NCBI RefSeq assembly: GCF_004521915.1 | Contig: NZ_SDKD01000005.1 | Span: forward strand, 158,323-222,322 | DNA from: Brevibacillus migulae | GTDB lineage: Bacteria; Bacillota; Bacilli; Brevibacillales; Brevibacillaceae | Direction of reading: 5' to 3' | Length of the DNA stretch: 64,000 bases | Shown: one piece after another, positions 44,320 to 53,535 of the stretch | Layout: every line of letters begins with the position of its first letter | Position numbering within the stretch: position 1 is the stretch's first letter | Notes under the pieces: generated by a model | Seen by the model: only the letters and a program-made list of their open reading frames with translations | Database searches by the model: none | What the model was told of the DNA's origin: nothing | Translations under genes and position numbers: made by a program

Positions 44320-45518
44320 TGTGCGTCCTCCTTTTTGTGATAAGCCGTAATGATGTAGGTCGGATTCAACCCTTCAAAGCGCGTCATATGTAAAATGGGC
44401 TTGCTGCGGGCAAGATGGGCGAGTGTCACCTCTGTTTGCATGCCCAGATCCGCAAATGTCTGCATGGCATCATGCAGAGTCTCGATGGTAGCCGCGTTGA
44501 CGACAATTCTGCCGTCCGGCTTCAGGCGTTCGCTGCAGATCTGGAGCAGTTCCTGCAGCTCCCCGCCGCTGCCGCCGATAAAGACCGCATCCGGATCGGG
44601 GAATTGCTCCAACCCATCTGGGGCCTTGCCATGCACCAGATGGAGATCGGTGCGGAACTTCGCAGCGTTTTCCCTGCAGTTGGCCAGATCGTCCGCATTC
44701 TTCTCGATGGCATATACGGCTCCTTCCCGGGCGATGCGGGCTGCCTCAATGGCAACGGAGCCTGTGCAGGTCCCGATGTCCCAGACGATGCTTTTGGCAT
44801 GAAGCCGCAGCTGTGCGATACTGAGGACACGGACTTCTTTTTTTGTTATGAGCCCCTTGTCCGGCTTGCGCTGGGCAAATGCCTCATCCTCGATGCCAAG
44901 CGGCCATGCCGGCCCTGGGTTATTACGGCGCAAGATCACGACATTGAGGTCGGAGAACCCCTGATCGGCCATTTCATCCAGCGCATACCAGCCAGATCTC
45001 TCTTCGGTGCTTCCGAGATTCTCCCCGACAAAAGCCCGGTATTCCGTCATCCCGAATGAGAGCAGATAACGGGCGATGGCGGCAGGTGTATTTTCGCTGT
45101 CTGTCAGCAGGGCGATTTTCTCCTTGCCATCGATGCGCTGGGCCAAGCCCTTCATGCTGCGGCCGTGGACGCTTGTCACGTAGGCATCGTGCCAGGACTC
45201 TCCCATTTTGGCAAAGGCCAGCTGGATGGAGCTCAGATATGGATAGATTTCCACAGGTAGTTTCTTGTTCAGCACACTGCCAATCCCGTAAAACAGCGGA
45301 TCGCCGGATGCGAGAATGACCGTGGGTCGTGTTTCACCCTGCAGTCGTTCGATCAGCGATGCCAGGCCGCCTTTTATGGCGATCTTTTCCCCAGGATATT
45401 CGGGAAAAAAGTCCAGATGTCGCTCTCCGCCTACCAGTACCTCGCTTTCCTTGATCCATTGAAGGTACTGGGGCAGAAGGCTCTTTTGTCCGTCATCCCC
45501 GATGCCGATCACTTTCAT
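44316..45518 (-). CDS. cbiET: Bifunctional cobalt-precorrin C5/C15 methyltransferase-decarboxylase
   Basis: About 400 residues, a CbiE-CbiT fusion like CobL. CbiE part at 1-205 ([24 protein letters not shown]). CbiT part from about 215 with the S-adenosylmethionine loop [16 protein letters not shown], where the middle Gly of the usual G-x-G-x-G is Cys, and [15 protein letters not shown]. Methylates C5 and C15 and decarboxylates the C12 acetate. The start at 45518 behind GGAGAG overlaps cbiD by 26 bases; an upstream GTG at 45530 is possible. Confidence 0.92.
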   Translation of the reverse strand: MKVIGIGDDGQKSLLPQYLQWIKESEVLVGGERHLDFFPEYPGEKIAIKGGLASLIERLQGETRPTVILASGDPLFYGIGSVLNKKLPVEIYPYLSSIQLAFAKMGESWHDAYVTSVHGRSMKGLAQRIDGKEKIALLTDSENTPAAIARYLLSFGMTEYRAFVGENLGSTEERSGWYALDEMADQGFSDLNVVILRRNNPGPAWPLGIEDEAFAQRKPDKGLITKKEVRVLSIAQLRLHAKSIVWDIGTCTGSVAIEAARIAREGAVYAIEKNADDLANCRENAAKFRTDLHLVHGKAPDGLEQFPDPDAVFIGGSGGELQELLQICSERLKPDGRIVVNAATIETLHDAMQTFADLGMQTEVTLAHLARSKPILHMTRFEGLNPTYIITAYHKKEDAQ

Positions 45519-46623
45519 TGTTCTCTCCACTCCATGTCGTCCTCCCCAACAACGATCCTTTTAACGTAATGAGAATCGTCTCGATAGTCATGCCGCCTTT
45601 CACTTCCCGCAGCCCCTCCCGGCAGCATGCTTCACACAGTTTTTCAAAAAAGAGAGGGTGTTGCATCATCAGATCGCCGACATAGGACGCGGTCGTGGCT
45701 TCCCTCAGCTGGGCGAGGAGCTCCTCCGATGCTCCCGATTCCTCTGCCACTCGTGTCAGAAAGCCGAAATCGACCGGCGCGCTCTTGGAATGCACCATCA
45801 TGACTCCTTGCGCGACTTTGGAAAACTTGCCCATCATACCGACGAGCGTCACTTTTTCAATTCCCTTGCGTTTACACATCTGCAAGGTAAAGCCGACAAA
45901 ATCGCCCATCTCGATGAACGCCTCCTCCGGCAGCTCCGGATAGACCTCCATCCCGTATTTCTCGCTGCGCCCGCCTGTGGATAACACCAAATGCCGGCAG
46001 CCCGTCTCGTATGCGACATTGATCGCGTGCACGATGCTTGCCTTCCAGGCGGAGGTCGAGAACGGCACCACTATGCCACGCGTTCCGAGGATCGAGATGC
46101 CGCCTACGATACCAAGCCGGCTGTTGAGTGTCTTTTTCGCGATCTCTTCACCGTCCGGGACAGAGATGATCACTTTGACGCCACGATTCGCCCCGTGGTC
46201 CGCCAACACGGCTTCCACCGTCTCTGTGATCATTTTCCGCGGGACCGGATTAATGGCCGCCTCTCCGATGGGTACGGGCAGGCCGGGCTTGGTGACGCGA
46301 CCGACGCCGATGCCCCCGTCCAGCACAAAACCTGGCGTATCGAGCCAGGAAACTGTGCTTTGAATCAATGCACCATGCGTGGCATCCGGATCGTCCCCGC
46401 CATCCTTGATCACCTCAGCGACAGCCATATCCCGGGTAAACTCGCATTTGACGATCGTAAAAGTCACCTCTTGTCCAATCGGCAGCATGATGGTCGCCTC
46501 TTCCACGGTCTCCTGATGGATCAAGGCGAGCAGCGCCGCTTTGGTGGCTGCCGTCGCATTGGCTCCTGTCGTGTAGCCATATCGCAGCGGTTTTTCTTCC
46601 TTGGCTTCCATCTTGGCTTCCAT
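45493..46623 (-). CDS. cbiD: Cobalt-precorrin-5B C1-methyltransferase
   Basis: A 376-residue CbiD with [61 protein letters not shown], and [19 protein letters not shown]. It methylates C1 in the anaerobic route. A repeated MEAK at the start reflects a duplicated short segment. Starts 4 bases after the cbiC stop. Confidence 0.93.
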   Translation of the reverse strand: MEAKMEAKEEKPLRYGYTTGANATAATKAALLALIHQETVEEATIMLPIGQEVTFTIVKCEFTRDMAVAEVIKDGGDDPDATHGALIQSTVSWLDTPGFVLDGGIGVGRVTKPGLPVPIGEAAINPVPRKMITETVEAVLADHGANRGVKVIISVPDGEEIAKKTLNSRLGIVGGISILGTRGIVVPFSTSAWKASIVHAINVAYETGCRHLVLSTGGRSEKYGMEVYPELPEEAFIEMGDFVGFTLQMCKRKGIEKVTLVGMMGKFSKVAQGVMMVHSKSAPVDFGFLTRVAEESGASEELLAQLREATTASYVGDLMMQHPLFFEKLCEACCREGLREVKGGMTIETILITLKGSLLGRTTWSGENNESDRHRG

Positions 46624-46627
46624 GAGC

Positions 46628-47275
46628 TTACATCCTTTCCGCCATGATAGAGATCGCGTTGACCGCCGCTACCGTGACGGGGCTGCCTCCTTTTCGCCCA
46701 ATATTCGTGATGAATGGCACATCCAGCTTGGCCAGCTCCTCCTTGGATTCAGCCGCAGAGACAAAGCCCACGGGCATGCCGACGATCAAGCCTGGCTTCG
46801 CTTCGCCTTCCTTCACCAGCCGGATGAGTTCCAAGAGAGCCGTCGGCGCATTCCCTATGGCGAAAATGCCACCTTCCGCTTCTTTGATCGCTTTGCGGAT
46901 CGAGATGATGGCCCGGGTGGTGTTGAGGCGTTTCGCCTCTTGCATCACATCGGGATCAGAAATGTACACTTTGACTTCTCCACCGAATTTTTCAATGCGG
47001 TTCTTGCTGATGCCCGCCTGTATCATCTGCACATCGGCGACGACAAGCTTGCCGCTGCGGATCGCGCGTATCCCCGCCTGAATCGCATCGGGGTGGAATA
47101 GCAGGCTGCGCCCCAGCTCAAAATCGGCGGAAGCATGGATGACGCGCTGCACCACCGGGAACTGCTCTGGCGTGAAAGGATGCTCCCCGAGCTCCTCCGT
47201 GATGATCTGAAAGCTCAAGTCCTCAATCTCCTGAGGTTGGACCGTGAGCGGTTTAAACGCTGTGTGAAATTCCAT
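46628..47275 (-). CDS. cbiC: Cobalt-precorrin-8 methylmutase
   Basis: A 215-residue CbiC/CobH. It moves the C11 methyl to C12. The catalytic His lies in VVQRVIHASADFE (about 47), followed by VVADVQMIQAGISK, FAIGNAPTALLELIRL and VGMPVGFVSAAESKEEL. GGAGGAGG precedes the ATG, which lies inside the end of cbiJ (23-base overlap). Confidence 0.93.
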   Translation of the reverse strand: MEFHTAFKPLTVQPQEIEDLSFQIITEELGEHPFTPEQFPVVQRVIHASADFELGRSLLFHPDAIQAGIRAIRSGKLVVADVQMIQAGISKNRIEKFGGEVKVYISDPDVMQEAKRLNTTRAIISIRKAIKEAEGGIFAIGNAPTALLELIRLVKEGEAKPGLIVGMPVGFVSAAESKEELAKLDVPFITNIGRKGGSPVTVAAVNAISIMAERM

Positions 47276-48065
47276 TTGTCGTGCCTCCTCCTACTGGTTT
47301 TTTCATCGTCCGCGCGAGCTCGTCCAGCACGCCTGCGAAATCGGAAAACACGGTGCCATAGGCGATGGGTGGGCGGGCGATAATGATGGTCTCGATCCCC
47401 ATCTCCAGCGCGGCTTCCACTTTCTCGTCAAACGCTCCCGCCTTGCCGCTTTCCTTTGTAATCATCAGAGTGACATTGTAGTGGGCATAGAGCGCCTTGT
47501 TCAGTTCTTTCGAAAAGGGACCTTGCATGGCAACGATGTTTTTCTGCTCAATCCCTAGCTCCTGGCACTTTTCCATGTTGTCTACACGGGGCAGCATGCG
47601 GGCGACCAGCGTCGTGTCCGGCAAGCCGTGCAGTTTTTCTGTGAAAATCTGCAGGGTTTTACTCCCCGTGGTAAGCATAATGACACCGCGCCGCTCTGCT
47701 GCCAGCTCGGCTGCTTCTGCATAGTCACGGGCGATCGTCACTCTATCGTGCTGGGGATAGCTGGCATTCTCCCGTTCAAAGCGAATATAGGGCACTCCTG
47801 CAGCTTTTGCGGCCGCCATTGCGTTTTTGGAGGCTTCCTCCGCAAACGGGTGGCTCGCATCGACTACGGTATGAATGCCGAGCTTCTGGATCAAGTCGGT
47901 CGTTTCGGAGTCTGTGAGACGACCTGTACGCACAGGCAGCCCTGCTTCCTGCATGCTTTTGGCCGCATTCTCCGTGACGACCGAGGTAAGCAGCTTATAG
48001 CCTTCCTGTTGGATGCGCAGCGCCAAGTCTCTGGCGTCGCTGGTACCGGCAAAAACCAGGATCAT
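47253..48065 (-). CDS. cbiJ: Cobalt-precorrin-6A reductase
   Basis: A 270-residue CbiJ/CobK with a Rossmann opening ILVFAGTSDARDLALRIQ, the VVDASHPFAEEASKNAM segment, YIRFEREN, and LMITKESGKAGAFDEKVEAAL. It reduces the macrocycle using NAD(P)H. Overlaps cbiC. Confidence 0.92.
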   Translation of the reverse strand: MILVFAGTSDARDLALRIQQEGYKLLTSVVTENAAKSMQEAGLPVRTGRLTDSETTDLIQKLGIHTVVDASHPFAEEASKNAMAAAKAAGVPYIRFERENASYPQHDRVTIARDYAEAAELAAERRGVIMLTTGSKTLQIFTEKLHGLPDTTLVARMLPRVDNMEKCQELGIEQKNIVAMQGPFSKELNKALYAHYNVTLMITKESGKAGAFDEKVEAALEMGIETIIIARPPIAYGTVFSDFAGVLDELARTMKKPVGGGTTNGISHSV

Positions 48066-48083
48066 CCGGCATACTTCCTTTCT

Positions 48084-49082
48084 TTACTTGCGTATGAGTG
48101 TGATGGGGTGGTGATGATGGTCGTGTTCATGATCGTCATCGTCATGATGATGGTGATCATGTTCGTGGTGATGGTCATGACCGTGATGATGCTGATGATC
48201 GTGGCTGTGCCCATGTTCGTGATGGTGATCATGCTCGTGATGGTGATCATGATCGTGATGGTGATGATGATGATGCCCGATATGCTCCATCGCTGCCAAT
48301 CGGTACTGGCACGTATCACAATTCATCCGGACCCGCCCTTGGAACGCTTCTTCGACCCTGTCCTTGAATACTTCCTTCAGCAGCGGATGGAAGCCAAAAT
48401 ATTCAGCGAGTGTAAATTGCTTATCCGGCTCGCGCTTGGTCCACTCTTCCAAATATTCGGCCATTCGTTTCATCAAGACACCGGTGAAAAGAAAGTATGG
48501 CAGCACCACCACATGGCGTGCGCCAAGCTTCAAGCAACGTTCCATGCCTTCGTCAAACAACGGGAAGGTAACCCCCATGAATCCGGTCTCCACGATCTTT
48601 ACACCGGTACGCTCTGTAAACAGTCGAGCCATCTTGTAGAGATCACTGTTGGCATCGGGATCGCTGCTGCCCCGGCCTACGATCAGGACAGCCATTTCCT
48701 CCGGCTTGCTTCCTGCCGGCACTCCCACTTCCTCCAAGCGCGCCTCCAGTATCGACAGCACTTCTTCGTGAATACCTACTGGACGACCATAGATGAACTC
48801 CACCAGCGGATATTTCTCCCGGACTTCGTCGATCGCAGCTGGAATATGGATTTTGGCATGTCCCGCAGAGAAGAGCATGATGGGGATGACGACAATACGG
48901 GTCGCTCCTTTTTGCACACATGTGTCCAGCCCTCTATACATGTCCGGTTGCACAAACTCGAGAAAGCATGTTTCCACGAGCGGCACTGCCAGCTCATTTG
49001 CGATTCCCGCAACGAACTGCCTGACCTCCTCATTCCCCGCAGGGTCTTTGCTGCCATGTCCGACAAACAATACTGCATCCAT
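48084..49082 (-). CDS. cbiX: Sirohydrochlorin cobaltochelatase with His-rich tail (CbiX long form)
   Basis: About 332 residues. Two chelatase half-domains: VLFVGHGSKDPAG with metal His at the start, MLFSAGHAKIHIP, then VLIVGRGSSDPDANSDL and VVLPYFLFTGVLMKRM. Next comes MNCDTCQ, the M-x-C-x-x-C motif that binds an Fe-S cluster in Bacillus megaterium CbiX, and a C-terminal tail of about 60 residues, over half His with Asp and Glu. It inserts cobalt into sirohydrochlorin; the tail probably holds or delivers cobalt. Start behind GGGAGG. Confidence 0.93.
   Translation of the reverse strand: MDAVLFVGHGSKDPAGNEEVRQFVAGIANELAVPLVETCFLEFVQPDMYRGLDTCVQKGATRIVVIPIMLFSAGHAKIHIPAAIDEVREKYPLVEFIYGRPVGIHEEVLSILEARLEEVGVPAGSKPEEMAVLIVGRGSSDPDANSDLYKMARLFTERTGVKIVETGFMGVTFPLFDEGMERCLKLGARHVVVLPYFLFTGVLMKRMAEYLEEWTKREPDKQFTLAEYFGFHPLLKEVFKDRVEEAFQGRVRMNCDTCQYRLAAMEHIGHHHHHHHDHDHHHEHDHHHEHGHSHDHQHHHGHDHHHEHDHHHHDDDDHEHDHHHHPITLIRK
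48100..48284 (-). repeat. Low-complexity repeats encoding the CbiX His-rich tail
   Basis: About 185 bases of imperfect CAT/CAC/GAT/GAA triplet and hexamer repeats (on plus: runs of ATGATG, TGATCATG, GTGATGGTG). They encode HHHHxHDHxxHEH-type clusters. Repeats like these change length easily by slippage. Confidence 0.85.
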
Positions 49083-49097
49083 TTTCATTGCCTCCCT

Positions 49098-50885
49098 TTA
49101 TTCGCCGCACACGGCATTTTCGATGGTCACCGTCGCCACTTCACGATAGGCAAACCCTTCCACGACCCCGACACGTTTGAAAAATTTATGGAACCGCTCA
49201 TCCGGGAATCCGGTGCTCCGGTACTGCTCGATGATGCGAGTCAGCACAGGCAAAAGTTCATCAGGCTTGATCCCTTCCGCCACCGGGACGCCTGCATGTG
49301 CGCTCCGTCCGACGGTTTTTGCACCGAGGAACAGATCAAAGCCGCCTTTGCGGTAGACGATGCCGATATCTTCTTTTACCGCTCCGTAGCAAGCCATCCC
49401 GCAGCCGTTGAAACCGATCCTCAGCTCCTTCGGCAGGGACTGTCCACCCAGACGCGCATGCAGCTCTTCCGCGTACGGGATCGCATCTTTTTTCTCGCCA
49501 TTGCAAAAATCGCATGCTTTTACCTGCAGCACGTCTCCTACTGGCATCAGAAGCAATCCAGCTTCCTCTAAGCGTCGGGTAATGTTGGCCGGTTCCGCAT
49601 TCGGGATGCGGAGGATGATCTGGTGGTGGGGGGTATACTCGATTTCTCCCCGCTCTCCGGCTATCTCCGCGAGCAAGATCATCTGCTGCGGGGTAAACTT
49701 TTTGTTGACAATGCCAGGGCTGACGGCGCATTCAAAGATCGTCTCCTGACGAAATAATGGCTGTTGGCAGGAAGTTTCGTTTGATGGAGAGTCGTACGTT
49801 TCCACCTGCAATCCGAGTGAACGCTGCAGCGTAGACAACGCTTCCTGTGCCAATTGTGCCGGGGAGCGGTCAGCAACGGTGTGGGCTGCTGGGGACGTCC
49901 GAATTGTCTCAATTGCCTGATTTGCTCTAGCTGTATGTACCCCACTCTCCATCTGTTGCTCCGAATCGATCCCTGTACTTCCAACCACTCTTACATGTTC
50001 GTCCATTCTTGCTTGACTTTCTGTGCCTCGCCCTTGATCAACCGCAGGCTTTAAGGTTGCTTCGAGCGCCCACGGTTCATTTTCGCTTCGCAGCCGCTCA
50101 TACGGCTTTAGCGGTTGGTTGTCAGAGGTCAGTGTGTATTTGCGTTGATACCCGCGCGGTGTGATGATCTTGCCGTCATAGACAAAGGTTGAGGCATTGC
50201 CGATGATTACCGTAGTCAGCATGCCGATGTCATGGTCCAGCATCCGATCAAGCGTCGTGATCTCCACATGCTGGCGATCACGGTAAGCACTCTTTACGAT
50301 ACCCACAGGTGTGTCTGGGGAACGGTGCTTCAGGATGATCCGCTGCGCCTCGACGATCTGTCGGGTTCGCCGTCCGCTTTTCGGATTGTACAGCGCGATG
50401 ACAAAGTCGGCACCGGCCGCCGCATCGATGCGCTTGGCGATCAGCTCCCACGGCGTCAAATGGTCGCTAAGACTGATGGTGCAAGCATCATGCATGATGG
50501 GGGCACCCAGCAAAGCGGCGCTGGAATTGATCGCGGAAATGCCGGGGATGACCTCAACCTCTACCCCGTCTGCTTCCCTCCAGCCCTTTTCTACCAAGAC
50601 TTCATAGATCAGCCCGGCCATGCCATATACGCCCGCATCCCCGCTGGAAATAACGGCCACTTTTTTTCCCTGTTCCGCTTGACGCACTGCTTCCCTGGCG
50701 CGGCTCACTTCCTCCGTCATGCCGGTGCTGACGATTTCCTGATGGGTCAGCAGTCCTTGGATCAGCTCTACATAAGTGGTGTATCCGATGATGATGTCGC
50801 TTTCTTCAATGGCATCCCGCGCACGCTTTGTGATATGCTCAGCGCTGCCGGGACCAAAGCCGATTACGAGCAGCTTGCCTGCCAT
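49098..50885 (-). CDS. cbiH: CbiH60-type cobalt-factor III methyltransferase fused to Fe-S domain
   Basis: About 595 residues. Residues 1-240 are precorrin-3B/cobalt-factor III C17-methyltransferase (VIGFGPGSAEHITKRARDAIEESDIIIGYTTYV, ISSGDAGVYGMAGL, FVIALYNPKSGRRTRQI). Residues 240-370 are a low-complexity linker. Residues 370-595 resemble a nitrite/sulfite reductase half with KACDFCNGEK and GFNGCGMACYG Cys pairs for a 4Fe-4S cluster. The fusion matches CbiH60 of B. megaterium, which does ring contraction in the anaerobic pathway. Start at 50885 behind AGGAG. Confidence 0.92.
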   Translation of the reverse strand: MAGKLLVIGFGPGSAEHITKRARDAIEESDIIIGYTTYVELIQGLLTHQEIVSTGMTEEVSRAREAVRQAEQGKKVAVISSGDAGVYGMAGLIYEVLVEKGWREADGVEVEVIPGISAINSSAALLGAPIMHDACTISLSDHLTPWELIAKRIDAAAGADFVIALYNPKSGRRTRQIVEAQRIILKHRSPDTPVGIVKSAYRDRQHVEITTLDRMLDHDIGMLTTVIIGNASTFVYDGKIITPRGYQRKYTLTSDNQPLKPYERLRSENEPWALEATLKPAVDQGRGTESQARMDEHVRVVGSTGIDSEQQMESGVHTARANQAIETIRTSPAAHTVADRSPAQLAQEALSTLQRSLGLQVETYDSPSNETSCQQPLFRQETIFECAVSPGIVNKKFTPQQMILLAEIAGERGEIEYTPHHQIILRIPNAEPANITRRLEEAGLLLMPVGDVLQVKACDFCNGEKKDAIPYAEELHARLGGQSLPKELRIGFNGCGMACYGAVKEDIGIVYRKGGFDLFLGAKTVGRSAHAGVPVAEGIKPDELLPVLTRIIEQYRSTGFPDERFHKFFKRVGVVEGFAYREVATVTIENAVCGE

Positions 50886-50906
50886 GTCGCTCACTCCTCT
50901 TTTCAG

Positions 50907-51596
50907 TTACATGCTTTGAATGATCATGAAGCCGAGTACCAAGCTGTAGCCGCCAGTTAGCGTACCAAGCAGCAGCTGGACTCTTCTTTTTAATGCGGCT
51001 TTCATAAAACCCCAAGAGGCCGCAAACGTGACGAGCACAGTGGCGATGAGCAGCCCGACGGTAAAGAGCAATATCTGTATGCTGGCAAATAAGAAATTGT
51101 CCATCCCTACGCTGCTTCCAATCAGCATCACCTGGGTCGGAGTCTCCGCCCCGATGCCATGCAAGATGCCGATGCAAAAAGCGCTCAGGATCCCCATTTT
51201 CTGAATCTGCGTCCGGTTGGTTTTGATGCGGAACATCCGGGCTACCATCTGAATGATGAGCTCCCAGCGGCTCTGATACTCATAGGCTTCTCTCTGCTGA
51301 AAGATACTCCACAAAATGAAGCCCCCCAGCACCAAGAGACTCAACCCGACCAGAAATTCCATCGTATGCAGAATCGAATCCGGCAGCTTGGTGCCGATCA
51401 TCACCGCCAGCATGCCGATCACCAGCACGATGGCTCCATGGCCCAGCGCATACATGATCCCCATCTGCAGCTGCCGTTTGCGCTGCTTTTCTGCGCCCAC
51501 CATATCGGCGATTGCAGCTACGTGATCGGAATCCATCCCGTGCCGAAAACCGATCAGTATGGCAAAAAACGTAAAAGACAAAATCTCAAGTACCAT
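50907..51596 (-). CDS. Nickel/cobalt transporter (NiCoT-like), riboswitch-controlled
   Basis: A 229-residue membrane protein with about six helices. Signature RHGMDSDHVAAIADMV (R-H-x-x-D-x-D-H) near residue 14 matches the metal-selective helix of HoxN/NixA permeases, and a second conserved part reads GILHGIGAETPTQVML. It is shorter than classic eight-helix NiCoTs. First gene behind the cobalamin riboswitch and directly before cobalt-using enzymes, so cobalt is the likely substrate. Start at 51596 behind AGGAGGGG. Confidence 0.85.
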   Translation of the reverse strand: MVLEILSFTFFAILIGFRHGMDSDHVAAIADMVGAEKQRKRQLQMGIMYALGHGAIVLVIGMLAVMIGTKLPDSILHTMEFLVGLSLLVLGGFILWSIFQQREAYEYQSRWELIIQMVARMFRIKTNRTQIQKMGILSAFCIGILHGIGAETPTQVMLIGSSVGMDNFLFASIQILLFTVGLLIATVLVTFAASWGFMKAALKRRVQLLLGTLTGGYSLVLGFMIIQSM

Positions 51597-51690
51597 CGAA
51601 TCCCCTCCTATTTTCAAAAAAGTCATACTGATTTGTTAATCGCAAGCGTCCGCATCCAAGCTTCATGAAAAACGTCTCGATGTATTTCAC

Positions 51691-51731
51691 AAAAAAAGAG
51701 CATTCCTACCTCATCAAAAGGGTAGAAATGC
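51691..51731 (-). terminator. Terminator of the first cobalamin riboswitch
   Basis: GCATTCCTACC (51700-51710) pairs with GGTAGAAATGC (51721-51731), 11 bp with one wobble; on minus a run of seven T follows (51697-51691). Placed about 70 bases downstream of the riboswitch, it is the expression platform. Confidence 0.88.
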
Positions 51732-51798
51732 CCCATGACGGATTGCGCATCCGTGGCACTTCAACACCCCCTATCCGCGTAGGTTGATTGTGTTTCAC

Positions 51799-52000
51799 AA
51801 AAACAGGCAGGTCTCCTGGCTTAGGGCGTCTCTATTCGTGCCTTCCCGGAAAGCTGGTTTCCAGTGGCATGTGGCGAACAGATAGCTCATGGTTGATGAG
51901 CACCCATCACAGTGGCGGGACCGCGCCGGCTTTACACCGGACTTCCCTTTTAAGTCGAGCCGCGCTTTTTCGTAATGAAGCACGCTCCACACCTGTTTTC
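51799..52000 (-). promoter_or_regulatory. Cobalamin riboswitch 1 (before transporter-cbi operon)
   Basis: Minus-strand RNA with P1 formed by AAAACAGG (51999-51992) and CCTGTTTT (51807-51800). Conserved cores: AAAAGGGAAGTCCGGTG, AAAGCCGGCGCGGTCCCGCC and ACTGTGATGGG, GCCACTGG, GGGAAGG, and the end AAGCCAGGAGACCTGCCT. This is the full B12-box set of the cobalamin riboswitch class. Binding of adenosylcobalamin should favour the downstream terminator. Confidence 0.95.
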
Positions 52001-52025
52001 TCATTTATTCAATTATCCAAATCTC

Positions 52026-52559
52026 TCAGATCATAAGCTCCATATAGGCTGCATTGGGAAGAATCCCCACTTCCTTACCATACGCCTGTCCCAGGCATTT
52101 GATGATACTGCCGTGGGTGACGAGCAAAATATCTTTCTGCGGGTAGGACGCCGCAAGAAATTCCGCTGCTGCCACTACCCGGTCGCGCACCGCTGCAAGG
52201 GCTTCAATGTCCAACTGTCCATCCTGGATTTCCTCTACATCAGCAATGCCGTAGCGTTCCCGGATTTCTTGCCAAGTTAAGCCCTCCAGTCTGCCAAACG
52301 CGCGTTCTCGAATGGATGGCATCACTTGTACGGGTACCTGGAAGAACTCACCTGCGATGAAAGCTGACTGCGCGGCGCGAAGCAGCGGACTGGTGAAGAT
52401 TCGCGCGAGCCGTACGTCTTCTTTGGCCGATGCAAGTGTCCTGCATACTTGCCTGATTTGCTCCCTTCCATCGGCGAGAAGCGGGATATCCTGCAGCCCT
52501 TGGATCCGTCTTTCCCGATTCCACTGGGTCTCACCATGCCTTATGACAAACAGACGCAT
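52026..52559 (-). CDS. Histidine phosphatase, CobC/alpha-ribazole phosphatase-like
   Basis: A 177-residue phosphoglycerate-mutase-fold phosphatase with catalytic RHGETQWNRERRIQG (phospho-His), ERAFGRLEGLTWQE, and second His in LVTHGSIIK. Probably removes phosphate from alpha-ribazole phosphate or adenosylcobalamin phosphate. A second gene of this family lies 1.7 kb upstream. Last gene of the first cobalamin unit, ending about 25 bases before riboswitch 1. Confidence 0.8.
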   Translation of the reverse strand: MRLFVIRHGETQWNRERRIQGLQDIPLLADGREQIRQVCRTLASAKEDVRLARIFTSPLLRAAQSAFIAGEFFQVPVQVMPSIRERAFGRLEGLTWQEIRERYGIADVEEIQDGQLDIEALAAVRDRVVAAAEFLAASYPQKDILLVTHGSIIKCLGQAYGKEVGILPNAAYMELMI

Positions 52560-52571
52560 AGGCTGTTCCTC

Positions 52572-53534
52572 CTACTTCCCGATCTGGTTGAGCAGCACGC
52601 CCACCGCAAAGAGAAGCAGGCAGAGGACACTCACTTTTTTCATCACATCAACGGTTCGTCGAATATCTTCCGGATTGATCGCGCGTGTCGGTTCCCCCAT
52701 TCGGGCCCGATGGGAGGCGATGCCCTGGTAATAGTTTGTGCCTCCCAACTGAATGCCGAGCGCACCCGCGATGCCTGCTTCCGGTATTCCGCTGTTAGGG
52801 CTGGGATGCAGCCGTGCATCTCGCAGGATCGTGCGCCAGCATCCCTTCCAATCGATTTTACTGAACATGCTGACTGCAACCAGCATTACGCCCGTCAAGC
52901 GCGCCGGTATGTAATTCAGTACATCGTCGAAACGGGCAGACGCCCATCCCAGATGGAGATATCGTTCATTTTTGTAGCCGACCATGGAATCGAGCGTATT
53001 GGCCGCCCGATAGACAAACGCAAGCGGCGCTCCGCCGATAGCTGCATAAAACAGCGGGGAGATGATCGCATCCACAATGTTCTCTGCGACTGTCTCTACT
53101 GCTCCTCGGCAAATCTCAGGCTGATCGAGCCGTTCCGTGTCACGTCCGACCACCATGGACAGGGAGCGTCTGGCCTCCGCCAGATCACCGCGCTGTAAGT
53201 GACGATAAATCTCCATTCCCGCATCCGCCAGCCCCTTGGTAGCGATGGTCGTGGAGATAAGAACTACTTCCAGCCCCGCAGCCAGCCAAGGGTGAATTCG
53301 AGCGGCTGCAAGCAAGATCAGCCAGACCAAAAGTCCGCTGCCGCCCGCAATGCAGATGGGAAACAATAAGCCCGCCGCTTTTAGCGCTCGCTCTCTAGAA
53401 ACGCATCTTCGTACCGCCTTTTCCAGCTGCTTGATGCTTTCACCCATCAAGACTACGGGGTGAGGAAGCCAGCGGGGGTCTCCGATAATGCGATCCAGCA
53501 GATAGGCGGCGAAAAGGATCAAGGTCTTTATCAT
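52572..53534 (-). CDS. cbiB: Adenosylcobinamide-phosphate synthase
   Basis: A 320-residue membrane protein (CbiB/CobD of Pseudomonas nomenclature) with LLDRIIGDPRWLPHPVVLMG at the start, RSLSMVVGRDTERL, SPLFYAAIGGAPLAFVYRAANTLDSMVGYKNERY, and PNSGIPEAGIAGALGIQLGG. Joins aminopropanol phosphate to adenosylcobyric acid. Starts 1 base after cbiZ. Confidence 0.93.
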   Translation of the reverse strand: MIKTLILFAAYLLDRIIGDPRWLPHPVVLMGESIKQLEKAVRRCVSRERALKAAGLLFPICIAGGSGLLVWLILLAAARIHPWLAAGLEVVLISTTIATKGLADAGMEIYRHLQRGDLAEARRSLSMVVGRDTERLDQPEICRGAVETVAENIVDAIISPLFYAAIGGAPLAFVYRAANTLDSMVGYKNERYLHLGWASARFDDVLNYIPARLTGVMLVAVSMFSKIDWKGCWRTILRDARLHPSPNSGIPEAGIAGALGIQLGGTNYYQGIASHRARMGEPTRAINPEDIRRTVDVMKKVSVLCLLLFAVGVLLNQIGK

Positions 53535-53535
53535 C

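Noticed and set aside
48100..48284. Repeat tract considered as a CRISPR array or tandem regulatory repeat
   Set aside because: Units are 3-6 bases without spacers and lie in frame within cbiX, encoding its His-rich tail.
47628..49571. A very long plus-strand open frame opposite cbiJ, cbiX and cbiH
   Set aside because: It is antisense to three clearly real genes, has no ribosome binding site, and its His/Met/Val-rich middle is just the reverse of the CbiX His-tail repeats.
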